DNA from: Sphingopyxis sp.
Lineage (GTDB): Bacteria; Pseudomonadota; Alphaproteobacteria; Sphingomonadales; Sphingomonadaceae
Length of the DNA stretch: 64,000 nucleotides
Direction of reading: 5' to 3'
NCBI GenBank assembly: GCA_002733865.1
Contig: NVXM01000026.1
Location: 1 to 64,000, forward strand
Shown: one piece after another, positions 15,879 to 25,356 of the stretch
Position numbering within the stretch: position 1 is the first letter of the stretch
Layout: every line of letters begins with the position of its first letter
Notes under the pieces: model-generated
Told to the model about the DNA's origin: nothing
Seen by the model: the letters and a program-made list of their open reading frames with translations, nothing else
Databases searched by the model: none
Program-made: the position numbers and the translations under genes

Positions 15879-16571
15879 CTATTTAGTGATCCCGCGCTCT
15901 CTGTCCAACATTAAAGACAAAAGCAGTGAACGGCATTCGCCGTCGATCACGCCATCGACGGTTTTTGGCCGAAATCGCCGCTGAAAGGCGACGACCGCTG
16001 CGGTCTGGTCGGAGATATCATAGCCGAAGCGTTCCAGCGCCAGCATGAAGCCGCCGTCGGTCCAGGGCGGGTCGCCGAGCTTCAGCGGCGGCTTTTTCAG
16101 CGCGATGCCGTGGCGGGCCAGTCGTTCCCAGTCGAACAGTTCGCCGGGATCTTGCTTGCGCGCCGGAGCCAGGTCGCTGTGCCCAATGACATTGGTCGGG
16201 GTGATATTGTGGCGCTGGACGATCTCATGAGCGAGCCGGGTCACTGCATCCATCTGCTCTTCGGGGAACGGGACATAGCCCCATTCATGACCCGGATTGA
16301 CAATTTCGATGCCGATGCTCGCGCTGTTCACGTCCGTGATACCGCGCCAATAGCCGCGACCAGCGTGCCAGGCTCGCTTGCTTTCGTCGACCATCTGGAC
16401 GACCTGACCATCCTCGGTCACCACATAATGCGCTGACACCTTGGCTTCGGGATTGGCGAGCCAGTTTATCGCCGACGCCGCGTCCTTCATCCCGGTATAG
16501 TGCATCACCAGAATCGTGATCGGCAGGCTGCGTTCGTCAAAATTGGGCGACGGCGTCCAAATCACATCCAT
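15879..16571 (-). CDS. N-acetylmuramoyl-L-alanine amidase (AmpD/AmiD type)
   Basis: A 230-residue amidase_2 protein that cuts the bond between muramic acid and the stem peptide. The zinc histidine H24 lies in LVMHYTG, and later ones in GHSDLAPARKQDPG; W-H in KRAWHAGRGYW is also conserved. The C-terminal 60 residues look like a peptidoglycan-binding domain (ERFGYDISDQTAAVVAFQRRFRP). No signal peptide is visible, so it probably acts in the cytoplasm in cell-wall recycling. It follows chpT closely. Confidence 0.9.
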   Translation of the reverse strand: MDVIWTPSPNFDERSLPITILVMHYTGMKDAASAINWLANPEAKVSAHYVVTEDGQVVQMVDESKRAWHAGRGYWRGITDVNSASIGIEIVNPGHEWGYVPFPEEQMDAVTRLAHEIVQRHNITPTNVIGHSDLAPARKQDPGELFDWERLARHGIALKKPPLKLGDPPWTDGGFMLALERFGYDISDQTAAVVAFQRRFRPKTVDGVIDGECRSLLLSLMLDRERGITK

Positions 16572-16591
16572 CCAAGGCTCCCTTATCCTGC

Positions 16592-17233
16592 TCAGGCGGT
16601 GACGATAGCACCCAAAAGCAATTCTGTCGTCGATGGCGGGGAAATCCGTAAATCACCGCCATTTTTCAGGGCCAGCTCCCGGGTCATCCAGCCCGCAGCG
16701 GTTCTTGCGCTGAGATCAGCAGGGTCAATCGTACCGTCAAGCGCGGTCCGGATCCCATCGTCCAGTGAGACCTTGGTGCCTTCGGCGCGGATCACCACTT
16801 CAATGCCAAGGTCGCCCTGCTCCGCACCGACATCAAGCCTGCCGCCCCGGACCAGCGTCTCCTTTGCAATAAGCGCGAGATTGAGCAGAATCTTGATCGC
16901 CTTTTTTGGCAATGCTTCGGCCTGCACTGCCCAGCCCAGCGTGATCTTTCCCGAATCGCCGAGAAGCGATTCAATCAGCTGCCGGGCTTCAGCCGGATCG
17001 ATATCATCGCCAAAACCTCCGGCGGCGCCAAAGGCTAGCCGAAAATATTTCAGCTTGTCGGCCGACACTCTGGCGCTGTCTGCGAGCAGATCCATACAGC
17101 GATCGCGCATCACCGGATCGGTTTCGCCTTCGAGCAGTTCGAGTCCGTTATTGAGCGCGCCGACGGGACTCAGCAGATCATGGCAAATTTTGGAACAAAG
17201 CAGAGATGCCAGGTCAACTTCACTATTCGACAT
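16592..17233 (-). CDS. chpT: histidine phosphotransferase ChpT
   Basis: A 213-residue protein with LASLLCSKICHDLLSPVGAL at the N-terminus; H18 is the phosphorylated histidine. The rest is a degenerate histidine-kinase-like ATPase domain, as in Caulobacter ChpT, which passes phosphate from CckA to CtrA and CpdR to control the cell cycle. CckA and CtrA genes are not in the window. It sits 16 bases after the JAMM protease gene. Confidence 0.88.
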   Translation of the reverse strand: MSNSEVDLASLLCSKICHDLLSPVGALNNGLELLEGETDPVMRDRCMDLLADSARVSADKLKYFRLAFGAAGGFGDDIDPAEARQLIESLLGDSGKITLGWAVQAEALPKKAIKILLNLALIAKETLVRGGRLDVGAEQGDLGIEVVIRAEGTKVSLDDGIRTALDGTIDPADLSARTAAGWMTRELALKNGGDLRISPPSTTELLLGAIVTA

Positions 17234-17249
17234 ATATACGAGCCCTTAA

Positions 17250-17690
17250 CTATGATTCCGGTTCGCCGGCTGTTTGGCCTTTTGCACCAAAGCAATCAAG
17301 CGGGATCGCGCTGAAACGACCATAAATGTCGCCATCTTCGATCGCCTGCCATGCGGCGGCCTTTTGTCCGTTCACAATCAGCCACAGACGTTCATCCGGC
17401 GCTGCGCTGGCTGCGTCTGTCATCGACGGCTCCACGACGCCGTCCGGATGCGAATGATAATAGCCCAGGATCCGCTCGCCCCCGTTGCGCTGCTCCCGTT
17501 CCGCCGCAATCAACGTCCGGGGATCGATCTCGAAATGGCGGATCGGGTCGGCTGCGACATTTTTTGCGGCACGGCGGGCGCTGATACGGCCGTTCTCTCC
17601 AAATAAAATACCGCATATTTCCTGCGGGGCTGCAGCCAGGGCCAATTGCTGAAGATCGTCCAACATCGCGCTTGATATAAGGAGTTGCAT
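17250..17690 (-). CDS. JAMM/Mov34-type metalloprotease (M67 family)
   Basis: A 146-residue protein with the JAMM signature: Glu in PQEICGILFG, and GYYHSHPDGVVEPSMTDAASA, giving the H-x-H-x(n)-S-x2-D metal site. Bacterial members cleave isopeptide bonds or release sulfur-carrier tails; the substrate here is unknown. ATG at 17690 shares its CATG with the divergent rluD start; an ATG three codons earlier (17699) would overlap rluD further. Confidence 0.85.
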   Translation of the reverse strand: MQLLISSAMLDDLQQLALAAAPQEICGILFGENGRISARRAAKNVAADPIRHFEIDPRTLIAAEREQRNGGERILGYYHSHPDGVVEPSMTDAASAAPDERLWLIVNGQKAAAWQAIEDGDIYGRFSAIPLDCFGAKGQTAGEPES

Positions 17691-18660
17691 GGCCCACATC
17701 TACGCGATGAACGCGGGGCAATCCAGAATATCCGGAATCTTGCCGGAATCCGAGAAAAAACAACGACTGGACGCCGCCCTCACAGAGGCGGTTGAAGGGC
17801 TTTCGCGCGAGCGCGTCAAATCGCTGATATCGGAGGGACATCTGCTGATCGACGGAGTCACATTCACCGATCCGTCGGCCAAGAAGTTGAGCGGCAAGTC
17901 CTTTGAACTGACCATACCGGAACCGATTGCCGGCCCTGCCCTGGCGCAGGATATTCCGCTCGATGTCGTGTTCGAAGACTCGCATCTGATCGTCATCAAC
18001 AAGCCGGCGGGGCTGGTCGTGCATCCGGCTGCCGGTCATGCCGACGGCACGCTGGTCAATGCCCTGCTGCATCACTGCAGAGGGCAGCTGTCGGGTATTG
18101 GAGGGGTGACCCGACCGGGGATTGTCCACCGCATCGACAAGGACACGTCCGGTTTGATGGTCGCCGCGAAAACCGACGCTGCACACCAGGGATTGAGCGC
18201 TCTGTTCGCCAAACATGATATCGAGCGGCGCTATATGGCAATCGTCAACGGCCGCCCCAATCCGGCCTCCGCCACGATCGAAGGCAGTATCGGCAGAAGC
18301 AATGTCAATCGCAAGAAGATGGCGGTGGTGGGCGATGACCGGGGCAAGTCGGCGATGACCCACTATACGGTCAAGGAAATGCTCGACGGCGCTGCTCTGG
18401 TCGAGTGCACGCTGGAAACGGGCAGAACCCACCAGGTGCGCGTTCATATGACCCATATCGGGCATAGCCTGATCGGTGATCCGCTTTATGGCACTCGTCG
18501 AAAATCAATGCTTTCCCGGCGAAAAGATATTCAATTTGGACGGCAGGCGCTGCATGCTGCTAGTCTTGGATTTGTTCACCCCATAACGGACGAAAAATTG
18601 ACGTTTTCTATCGATTTTCCCGACGATATGCAGGAACTATTCATGAAGTTGCGGGTATAA
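17689..18660 (+). CDS. rluD: 23S rRNA pseudouridine synthase RluD
   Basis: A 323-residue RluA-family enzyme. An S4-like RNA-binding domain (ALTEAVEGLSRERVKSLI) precedes the catalytic domain with HRIDKDTSGLMVAAKT (catalytic Asp), INKPAGLVVHPAAGH and TGRTHQVRVHM. It modifies helix 69 of 23S rRNA. AAGGAG five bases before ATG 17689 fixes the start. It is followed 75 bases later by rpoH. Confidence 0.93.
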   Translation: MAHIYAMNAGQSRISGILPESEKKQRLDAALTEAVEGLSRERVKSLISEGHLLIDGVTFTDPSAKKLSGKSFELTIPEPIAGPALAQDIPLDVVFEDSHLIVINKPAGLVVHPAAGHADGTLVNALLHHCRGQLSGIGGVTRPGIVHRIDKDTSGLMVAAKTDAAHQGLSALFAKHDIERRYMAIVNGRPNPASATIEGSIGRSNVNRKKMAVVGDDRGKSAMTHYTVKEMLDGAALVECTLETGRTHQVRVHMTHIGHSLIGDPLYGTRRKSMLSRRKDIQFGRQALHAASLGFVHPITDEKLTFSIDFPDDMQELFMKLRV

Positions 18661-18735
18661 GGATCAGACCTTATATAAGCTTTGACCAATGGGTGCTTAA
18701 TGAGGCCCGGCGGCACAACATACAAAGGAACGAAA

Positions 18736-19647
18736 ATGGCTAATGGTAGCAATGTTCCGGCAAAGATCCCTGCCTTAGGGGGGGACGCGAGCCTGAACCG
18801 GTATCTTTCGGAAGTTCGTAAATTTCCGTTATTGACTCCTGAACAAGAATATATGCTGGCGAAACGCTATTCTGAACATAAGGATCAGGAAGCGGCTGCC
18901 CAGCTTGTCACCTCGCATTTGCGGCTTGTCGCGAAGATCGCGATGGGATTTCGCGGCTATGGCCTGCCGGTGTCCGACCTAATCTCCGAAGGCAATGTCG
19001 GCCTGATGCAGGGCGTGAAGAAATTTGAACCCGATCGCGGTTTCCGTCTCGCGACTTACGCGATGTGGTGGATCCGTGCGTCGATCCAGGAATATGTTTT
19101 GCGCAGCTGGAGCCTCGTCAAGATGGGGACGACCGCCGCGCAGAAGAAGCTGTTCTTCAACCTGCGCCGGATGAAGAATAATCTCGACGCCTTCGAAGAT
19201 GGCGATCTGTCGCCGGAAGACGTCCAGAAAATCTCCACCGATCTGGGTGTGGCCGAGCATGAGGTGGTCAATATGAACCGCCGCATGTCGATGGGCGGCG
19301 ATGCCTCGCTGAACGTCTCGCTGTCATCCGAAGACGGCGACAGTGGTCAGTGGCAGGACATTTTGGAAGACGACGGCCCGCTGCACGACGAAGCCATTGC
19401 TGCTTCGCAGGAAGCCGATTTCCGGCATGAAATGCTGACCGAAGCGATGGAATCGCTGAACGAACGCGAACAGCATATTCTGGCTGAACGCCGCTTGTCG
19501 GAAGATCCGAAGACGCTGGAAGACCTGAGCAAGGTCTATGAAGTGAGCCGCGAGCGCATCAGGCAGATCGAAGTGCGCGCGTTTGAAAAACTGCAAAAAG
19601 CGATGCTGCGCATTGCCGGAGAAAAGCAGCTTCTCGCAGCAAACTAG
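18736..19647 (+). CDS. rpoH: heat-shock sigma factor RpoH (sigma-32)
   Basis: A 303-residue sigma-70-family factor. The RpoH box QKKLFFNLRRMKNNL follows region 2.4 (RLATYAMWWIRASIQEYVLRSWSLVKMGTT), and region 4.2 reads VSRERIRQIEVRAFEKL. It directs the heat-shock genes such as clpP and clpX further along. AAAGGAA precedes ATG 18736. A strong terminator follows. Confidence 0.95.
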   Translation: MANGSNVPAKIPALGGDASLNRYLSEVRKFPLLTPEQEYMLAKRYSEHKDQEAAAQLVTSHLRLVAKIAMGFRGYGLPVSDLISEGNVGLMQGVKKFEPDRGFRLATYAMWWIRASIQEYVLRSWSLVKMGTTAAQKKLFFNLRRMKNNLDAFEDGDLSPEDVQKISTDLGVAEHEVVNMNRRMSMGGDASLNVSLSSEDGDSGQWQDILEDDGPLHDEAIAASQEADFRHEMLTEAMESLNEREQHILAERRLSEDPKTLEDLSKVYEVSRERIRQIEVRAFEKLQKAMLRIAGEKQLLAAN

Positions 19648-19679
19648 CAGAGCAGCCGCGGTCTGAAATCAATCGTCAA

Positions 19680-19717
19680 GCGCCCCGAAACAGGATTTGT
19701 TTTCGGGGCGCTTTGCA
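19680..19717 (+). terminator. rpoH terminator
   Basis: An 11-base-pair GC-rich stem (GCGCCCCGAAA at 19680-19690 with TTTCGGGGCGC at 19701-19711) closes a 10-base loop and runs into TTTGCATTT, 33 bases after the rpoH stop. Confidence 0.85.
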
Positions 19718-19728
19718 TTTAGATTGCC

Positions 19729-20397
19729 ATGATGCGGGCAATAAAATTTCTTCTGAAACTGGCGATCTATTTTCTACTGATCACGGTCGCGTGGGTCGGG
19801 CTTTATGCGGTTGTGCCGCCGCCGGTGACCGCGACGATGATCCTCGACGACAATGGCATCACCAACGACTGGACCAGTTTCAGCGATATTTCTCCCAATA
19901 TGGTGCGGGCGGTGATCGCAGCCGAAGACGGCAAATTCTGCAGCCATAACGGTTTTGACACCGAAGCGATCCAGAAGGCGATCGAGCGCAATGCGCAGGG
20001 CGGACGGCTTCGGGGCGGCTCGACCATTTCCCAGCAGGTCGCGAAAAATGCCTTCCTCTGGCAAGACGGCGGTTTTTTCCGCAAGGGCCTGGAAGCCTAT
20101 TTCACCTTTCTGATCGAGACAATCTGGAGCAAGAAACGGATCATGGAGGTCTATCTCAATATTGCGGAGACCGGCATCGGCACTTATGGCGTGCAGGCCG
20201 GAGCACAGCGCTATTTCAAGAAGGACGCGAAAGACCTGACAACGATCGAGGCCGCGCGCATTGCCGCAGCCCTGCCCTCACCGAAAACCCGGGCGGTCAA
20301 TGGCGTCAGCGGCTTTACCCGGCGCTATGGCAATACGATTGCGGCGCGGATCAATGTGGTGCGGAACGAGAAGCTGGACAGTTGTATCTATAAATGA
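19729..20397 (+). CDS. mtgA: monofunctional peptidoglycan glycosyltransferase MtgA
   Basis: A 222-residue GT51 enzyme with one N-terminal membrane helix (about residues 7-27). The catalytic glutamates lie in AAEDGKFCSHNGFD and RIMEVYLNIAETG, with GGSTISQQVAKNAFLW between. It polymerises lipid II on the outer face of the inner membrane and has no transpeptidase domain. Confidence 0.94.
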   Translation: MMRAIKFLLKLAIYFLLITVAWVGLYAVVPPPVTATMILDDNGITNDWTSFSDISPNMVRAVIAAEDGKFCSHNGFDTEAIQKAIERNAQGGRLRGGSTISQQVAKNAFLWQDGGFFRKGLEAYFTFLIETIWSKKRIMEVYLNIAETGIGTYGVQAGAQRYFKKDAKDLTTIEAARIAAALPSPKTRAVNGVSGFTRRYGNTIAARINVVRNEKLDSCIYK

Positions 20398-20496
20398 CGG
20401 CGTTGCCGCTTAGGTGGGCAGCCATTCTATCAGTGTCGCGACGGGCTTAGCCGCATCGCCGGACGCAAAACGACCTAGCTTTATATCCGAATTTCA

Positions 20497-20524
20497 GGAG
20501 ATGGGCCCCGGCCTTCGCCGGGGC
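20497..20524. repeat. GAGATGG-type palindrome between mtgA and clpX
   Basis: GGAGATGG followed by the hairpin GCCCCGGC-CTTC-GCCGGGGC (20505-20524). It lies 9 bases beyond the clpX stop, between two convergent genes, and may terminate transcription. The same layout occurs at 14898 and, inside glyS, at 63776. Confidence 0.65.
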
Positions 20525-20533
20525 ACAGCGACG

Positions 20534-21805
20534 CTAGGCCGCGTCTTCTTTCTCGGCCTTAGCGCTTTTGGCGATGACCTTGACCGGGTCCTTGGTACCG
20601 GCGATCACATCCTTGTCGATGACAATCTCGTCCACGCCTTCAAAATCGGGCAGGTCGAACATCGTGTCTAGCAGGATATTTTCGACGATGGAGCGCAGGC
20701 CGCGGGCACCGGTTTTGCGTTCGATCGCTTTCTGGGCGACGGCTACCAGCGCGTCATCGGTGAAGGTCAATCCCACATCTTCCAGTTCGAACAGCTTGCG
20801 ATATTGTTTCACCAGCGCGTTTTTCGGTTCCTGAAGGATCGTCACCAGCGCGTCGATATCCAGATCTTCGAGCGTTGCAATTACCGGCAAACGGCCAACA
20901 AATTCAGGGATCAGGCCGAATTTCAAAAGGTCCTCGGGTTCACCCTGGGCCAGCAGCTCACCAACCCGGCGCTCTTCCGGAGCGGCGACATGAGCGCCGA
21001 AACCGATAGATTTGCCTTCGAGACGGTCACCGATGATCTTTTCCAGACCAGCGAACGCGCCGCCGCAGATGAACAATATGTTGGTGGTATCAACCTGCAG
21101 AAATTCCTGCTGCGGATGCTTGCGGCCGCCCTGTGGCGGAACGCTGGCAGTCGTGCCTTCCATCAGCTTGAGCAGCGCCTGCTGCACGCCTTCACCCGAT
21201 ACATCGCGGGTGATGGAAGGATTCTCCGCCTTGCGGCTGATCTTGTCGATTTCATCGATATAGACGATGCCGCGCTGGGCCTTCTCGACATTATAGTCGG
21301 AAGACTGGAGCAATTTCAGAATGATATTTTCGACGTCTTCACCGACATAGCCGGCCTCGGTCAGCGTGGTCGCATCGGCCATGGTGAACGGCACATCGAA
21401 GGTCTTTGCCAGCGTCTGGGCCAGCAAGGTCTTGCCGCAGCCGGTGGGACCGACCAGCAGAATGTTCGATTTGGCCAGCTCGATATCGCCGGATTTGGCC
21501 GCATGATTGAGCCGCTTGTAGTGATTGTGCACAGCAACCGACAGCACACGTTTCGCACGGCTTTGACCGATCACATAGTCGTTCAGCACATCGCAGATTT
21601 CCTGCGGGGTCGGGACTTCGCCTTCCTTGCGGCCGGTTCCGGCGCCCTTGGTTTCCTCGCGGATGATGTCGTTGCACAGCTCGACACATTCATCGCAGAT
21701 GAAAACCGTAGGTCCGGCAATCAGCTTGCGGACTTCATGTTGGGATTTACCGCAGAAAGAGCAATATAACGTGCTCTTCGAATCAGATCCCGTCAATTTC
21801 GTCAT
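20534..21805 (-). CDS. clpX: ATP-dependent Clp protease ATPase subunit ClpX
   Basis: A 423-residue AAA+ unfoldase. The N-terminal zinc-binding domain ([20 protein letters not shown]) is followed by Walker [16 protein letters not shown], Walker [11 protein letters not shown], the RKH-type loop region ([10 protein letters not shown]) and the C-terminal domain with [10 protein letters not shown]. It feeds substrates to ClpP, encoded just upstream at 21944-22567. Confidence 0.97.
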   Translation of the reverse strand: MTKLTGSDSKSTLYCSFCGKSQHEVRKLIAGPTVFICDECVELCNDIIREETKGAGTGRKEGEVPTPQEICDVLNDYVIGQSRAKRVLSVAVHNHYKRLNHAAKSGDIELAKSNILLVGPTGCGKTLLAQTLAKTFDVPFTMADATTLTEAGYVGEDVENIILKLLQSSDYNVEKAQRGIVYIDEIDKISRKAENPSITRDVSGEGVQQALLKLMEGTTASVPPQGGRKHPQQEFLQVDTTNILFICGGAFAGLEKIIGDRLEGKSIGFGAHVAAPEERRVGELLAQGEPEDLLKFGLIPEFVGRLPVIATLEDLDIDALVTILQEPKNALVKQYRKLFELEDVGLTFTDDALVAVAQKAIERKTGARGLRSIVENILLDTMFDLPDFEGVDEIVIDKDVIAGTKDPVKVIAKSAKAEKEDAA

Positions 21806-21943
21806 AAAAAGTCCTTTAAAACGGTCGTTTTTGTAATCTAACCGTCAAATTCCAAAATGCCACCGCTTTTTTCAGCGCTTTTCCAGCGGATAACCAAGTG
21901 TATCAAATGCGGCTTAAATTTTATTTAGGGTCGCGCTAACCGC

Positions 21944-22567
21944 TTATTTAGAGTCCTCGACCGGTACCGGACGCTTGTTGTAAACTTCGTCAACGATACC
22001 GAAGGCTTTCGCTTCGTCCGCTTCCAGAAACGTGTCCCGGTCCATGGCTTTTTCAATCTCTTCGACCGGTTTGCCGGTATATTCAGCATAAAGTTCGTTC
22101 ATTCTGGCGCGGATGCGCAAAATTTCCTTTGCCTGAATCTCGATATCCGACGCCATGCCCTGCGCACCGCCCGATGGCTGATGGACCATGATCCGCGCAT
22201 TGGTCGTCGCCATGCGCATGCCCGGCTCACCGGCGGCCAGCAGAAAACTGCCCATCGAAGCGGCCTGGCCGACGCATACGGTTCCGACGCGGGGCCGAAT
22301 ATATTGCATCGTATCGTGAATCGCCATGCCGGCCGTCACAACACCGCCGGGCGAATTGATATAGAGATAGATATCTTTCTTGGGGTTTTCCGACTCCAGG
22401 AAAAGCAGCTGTGCAGTGATAATCGAAGCCATGCCATCTTCAATCGGGCCAGTCACGAAAACGATTCGTTCCCGCAAAAGCCGCGAGAAAATATCAAAAC
22501 TGCGCTCGCCCCGGTTCGACTGTTCGACAACCATCGGGATTAGAGCGTCTGTGATCGGATCATGCAT
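21944..22567 (-). CDS. clpP: ATP-dependent Clp protease proteolytic subunit ClpP
   Basis: A 207-residue serine protease. The triad is visible: Ser in GQAASMGS, His in [10 protein letters not shown], Asp in AMDRDTF. I chose ATG 22567 ([16 protein letters not shown]), which matches the family; an in-frame ATG at 22678 would add 37 residues unlike any ClpP propeptide I know. clpX follows 138 bases downstream. A second ClpP gene is divergent from it. Confidence 0.95.
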   Translation of the reverse strand: MHDPITDALIPMVVEQSNRGERSFDIFSRLLRERIVFVTGPIEDGMASIITAQLLFLESENPKKDIYLYINSPGGVVTAGMAIHDTMQYIRPRVGTVCVGQAASMGSFLLAAGEPGMRMATTNARIMVHQPSGGAQGMASDIEIQAKEILRIRARMNELYAEYTGKPVEEIEKAMDRDTFLEADEAKAFGIVDEVYNKRPVPVEDSK

Positions 22568-22811
22568 GTTGTAAGTCGTCCTGTTGTTAGCTGCTATTGA
22601 GCGTCTCTTTAGCGTCGGCACTACATCGGGATTATCGCGGAATTGTTCAAGGGCTTTAACGATGTTGGTGACAATCATTGCCTTTCAGAAAAAATAGCTG
22701 CCCCCCACGACGATCATTGCGCACCATCCCGCCCGTCCCTACATGTTGTCCAAGGCAATGCTGATCATTCTGTGATCGGTGCTACTTAAAATTCCATTAG
22801 CGGAGTCCAGA

Positions 22812-23432
22812 ATGATAACCAACAACAGCCCAATCTCTCCCACATATAATGAGGACGACGACGAAGAGAACAAATCCGGTGGCCTGCCCGGTGCCATGAT
22901 GACGAAGTTTCTCGAAGCCCGCACCATCATGATATTTGGCGGCATTGACCAGAAGCTGGCGGAGCGCGTTTCGACCCAGCTGCTCTATCTTGATCACGTC
23001 AATCAGGACCCCATTCGCATTTTCCTGAATTCGCCCGGCGGTCACGTCGAATCAGGCGATACGATTCATGATCTGGTGCGGTATATCAGCTCGCCGGTTG
23101 CGATGATCGGCACTGGCTGGGTAGCGAGCGCCGGCACGCATATTTTTCTCGGCGTTCCCAAGGAACAGCGTTTCTGCCTGCCCAACACAAGATTTCTGAT
23201 CCATCAGCCATCCGGCGGTGCCGGCGGCAAGGCATCGGACATCGCCATTCAGGCGCAGGAAATCGTGAAAATGCGCGAACGACTGGCGCGGATCATTGCG
23301 GATGAAACCGGACAGGATGTCGAACGGGTCCGCAAGGATATCGATCGGGATTACTGGATGAGCACGGAAGAAGCCAAGGAATATGGCATTCTTGGCACGG
23401 TCATCAACAAGGCGAGCGAAGTCAAGATCTGA
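22812..23432 (+). CDS. second ClpP-family serine protease
   Basis: A 206-residue ClpP paralogue with an acidic N-terminal stretch (YNEDDDEENK) in place of the usual start. Ser (VASAGTHIF), His (RFLIHQPSGG) and Asp (DIDRDYW) of the triad are kept, though the serine context GWVASAGT differs from GQAASMGS. It may form mixed or separate rings with ClpP; which ATPase it uses is unknown. It is divergent from clpP and ends at a terminator shared with tig. Confidence 0.9.
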   Translation: MITNNSPISPTYNEDDDEENKSGGLPGAMMTKFLEARTIMIFGGIDQKLAERVSTQLLYLDHVNQDPIRIFLNSPGGHVESGDTIHDLVRYISSPVAMIGTGWVASAGTHIFLGVPKEQRFCLPNTRFLIHQPSGGAGGKASDIAIQAQEIVKMRERLARIIADETGQDVERVRKDIDRDYWMSTEEAKEYGILGTVINKASEVKI

Positions 23433-23483
23433 TCCCGGCCAAAGCCGCAAGTCGCCGAAAGATACTGGCAAAGATCAGCGCAT

Positions 23484-23520
23484 AAAAAAGCCGGACAGGT
23501 CCGCCCTGCCCGGCTTTTTT
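23484..23520. terminator. bidirectional terminator between the second clpP and tig
   Basis: AAAAAAGCCGG-(A)-CAGG at 23484-23499 pairs with CCTG-(C)-CCGGCTTTTTT at 23505-23520, so each strand has a GC stem followed by a T-run. It serves the two convergent genes. Confidence 0.9.
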
Positions 23521-23538
23521 GCATTCGAACCAAATTTA

Positions 23539-25122
23539 TTATTTCTTGGCCGCTGCCTTCTTGGCAGCCGGCTTTTTAGCAGCTGGTTTTTTGGCAGGTG
23601 CCTTTTTCGCTGGCGCTTTTTCATCAGCAGCCTTGGCCGGTGCTTTTTTCGCTGGTGCCTTCTTGGCCGGTGCCTTTTCTTCTTCAGCCGGTTCCGATGC
23701 CTTTTTGGCGGACGGTTTTTTCGCAGCCGGCTTTTTGGCGGTCGCTTTCTTGGCGGGCGCCTTTGTCTTGGCAGCTGGCTTGGCTTCCGCCTCGTCTTCT
23801 GCCTCGATCGCTGCTTCCAGCTCTTCGCGGGTTACTTTGCGATCGGTAATTTCGGCCTTGTCGAACAGGAAGTCGACGACCTTGTCTTCATACATTGGTG
23901 CACGAAGCTGGGCAGCGGCCATCTGATCCTGCTGAATATACTGGATGAACCGGTCGCGGTCTTCCGGACGATATTGCTGGGCAGCCTGCTGCATCAGCAT
24001 CGACATTTCCTGCTGGCTGACTTCAACGCCATTGGCCTGGCCAATTTCTGACAGCAGCAATCCGAGACGGACACGGCGAACCGCGATATCTCGATATTCT
24101 TCCTTCTCGTCTTCCATTTCCTTGCGCGCGGCTTCGGTGTCTTCTTCCTGCTCCGCTTCCTGCTCAAGTTGTTGCCAGATCTGGCTGAACTCGGCTTCGA
24201 CCATGCCAGGCGGCACTTCGAAATCATGGCTGGCAGCCAGCTGGTCGAGCAATTTGCGCTTCATGTGGGTGCGGGTCAGGCCGTTCAGTTCCTGCTCGAT
24301 CTGCCCCTGGAGCAGCTCGGTCAGCTGATCAATGCCTTCGAGACCCATGGATTTCGCCATTTCGTCGTCAGCCTTGGCTTCCTTGGGCTTCTGGACTTCG
24401 CCGATGACAACATCGAACGTGGCGTCCTTGCCCTTCAGATCCTCGACATTATAGTCATCCGGGAAGGTCACCTTGACGAGCACTTGGTCATTGGCTTTCT
24501 TGCCGATCAGCTGGTCTTCGAAACCCGGGATCAAGCGGCCCGAGCCGAGCTCGATCGCCATGCCTTCGCCCTTGCCGCCGTCAAACGGCACGCCGTCTAC
24601 CTTGCCTTCAAAGTCGATCAGAACCTGATCGCCCTCTTTGGCCTTGTAGGATTTGGCGGCGGTTTCAAACTGCTTCTGGCTTTCCGCGAACTTCTGCAGC
24701 GCTTCGTCGACGGTTTTCTTGTCGGCTTCAACCTGCAGACGCTCCAGTTTCAGACCTTCAACATCCGGTGTCGGAACATCCGGCAGAACTTCGAGGTCCA
24801 GCTTGACGATCGCGTCCTTGCCGGGCTCATAGCCTTCTTCCAGATTGACATTGGGCTGCATCGCCGGACGGAGCTTGTTGTCCGCCATGGTCTTCTCGAT
24901 GCTTTCCTGGACCGTGCTGTTCAGCGCGTCCTGCATCAGGGCATCATTGTGCATCTTGCGCACAAGATTGGCCGGAACCTTGCCTTTGCGGAAGCCGGGC
25001 ATGTTCACCTGAGGTGCCATTCTCTTCACTTCGGCTTCAACGCGCGACTCGATATCGTCCGCGGTAATCTTGATTTCATAGGCCCGTTTCAGACCTTCGT
25101 TCAGCGTTTCAACAATCTGCAT
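23539..25122 (-). CDS. tig: trigger factor with histone H1-like tail
   Basis: A 527-residue ribosome-bound chaperone with peptidyl-prolyl isomerase activity. The N-terminal ribosome-binding part has [11 protein letters not shown] (the GFRxGKxP signature), followed by the FKBP-type domain ([16 protein letters not shown]) and the C-terminal chaperone arms. After about residue 450 comes a tail of about 75 residues built from [10 protein letters not shown] repeats, broken by one short acidic patch. Trigger factors usually end near 430-450 residues. The tail should be strongly positive and disordered and could contact rRNA or DNA; that is inference. Confidence 0.95.
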   Translation of the reverse strand: MQIVETLNEGLKRAYEIKITADDIESRVEAEVKRMAPQVNMPGFRKGKVPANLVRKMHNDALMQDALNSTVQESIEKTMADNKLRPAMQPNVNLEEGYEPGKDAIVKLDLEVLPDVPTPDVEGLKLERLQVEADKKTVDEALQKFAESQKQFETAAKSYKAKEGDQVLIDFEGKVDGVPFDGGKGEGMAIELGSGRLIPGFEDQLIGKKANDQVLVKVTFPDDYNVEDLKGKDATFDVVIGEVQKPKEAKADDEMAKSMGLEGIDQLTELLQGQIEQELNGLTRTHMKRKLLDQLAASHDFEVPPGMVEAEFSQIWQQLEQEAEQEEDTEAARKEMEDEKEEYRDIAVRRVRLGLLLSEIGQANGVEVSQQEMSMLMQQAAQQYRPEDRDRFIQYIQQDQMAAAQLRAPMYEDKVVDFLFDKAEITDRKVTREELEAAIEAEDEAEAKPAAKTKAPAKKATAKKPAAKKPSAKKASEPAEEEKAPAKKAPAKKAPAKAADEKAPAKKAPAKKPAAKKPAAKKAAAKK

Positions 25123-25180
25123 GACTATCCTTTGATGCCTTCATATTCCGTGTGATTTCGATAAATATTGCAACTAAACT

Positions 25181-25265
25181 TGGTGCGGGCGAAGGGACTC
25201 GAACCCCCACACCCTAAGATACCAGAACCTAAATCTGGCGCGTCTACCAATTCCGCCACGCCCGC
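25181..25265 (-). tRNA. tRNA-Leu (anticodon TAG)
   Basis: The minus strand folds into an 85-nucleotide class II tRNA with acceptor GCGGGCG/CGCCCGC, D-arm GGAATTGGTAGACGC, anticodon stem CCAGA-loop TTTAGGT-TCTGG, a long variable arm, T-arm GGTTCGAGTCC, and an encoded CCA end. Confidence 0.93.
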
Positions 25266-25356
25266 CCAGCTAAGTCGTCAAAATTCCATCGAAGTACGAT
25301 TGACCCGCGCGCCTAGCGTAAAGGCGCGTTGAGGGCAAGTGGGCTTTGCGATGGAT

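Noticed and set aside
22568..22678. Upstream in-frame start for ClpP adding 37 residues
   Set aside because: The extension has no similarity to Clp[17 protein letters not shown] is the expected start.
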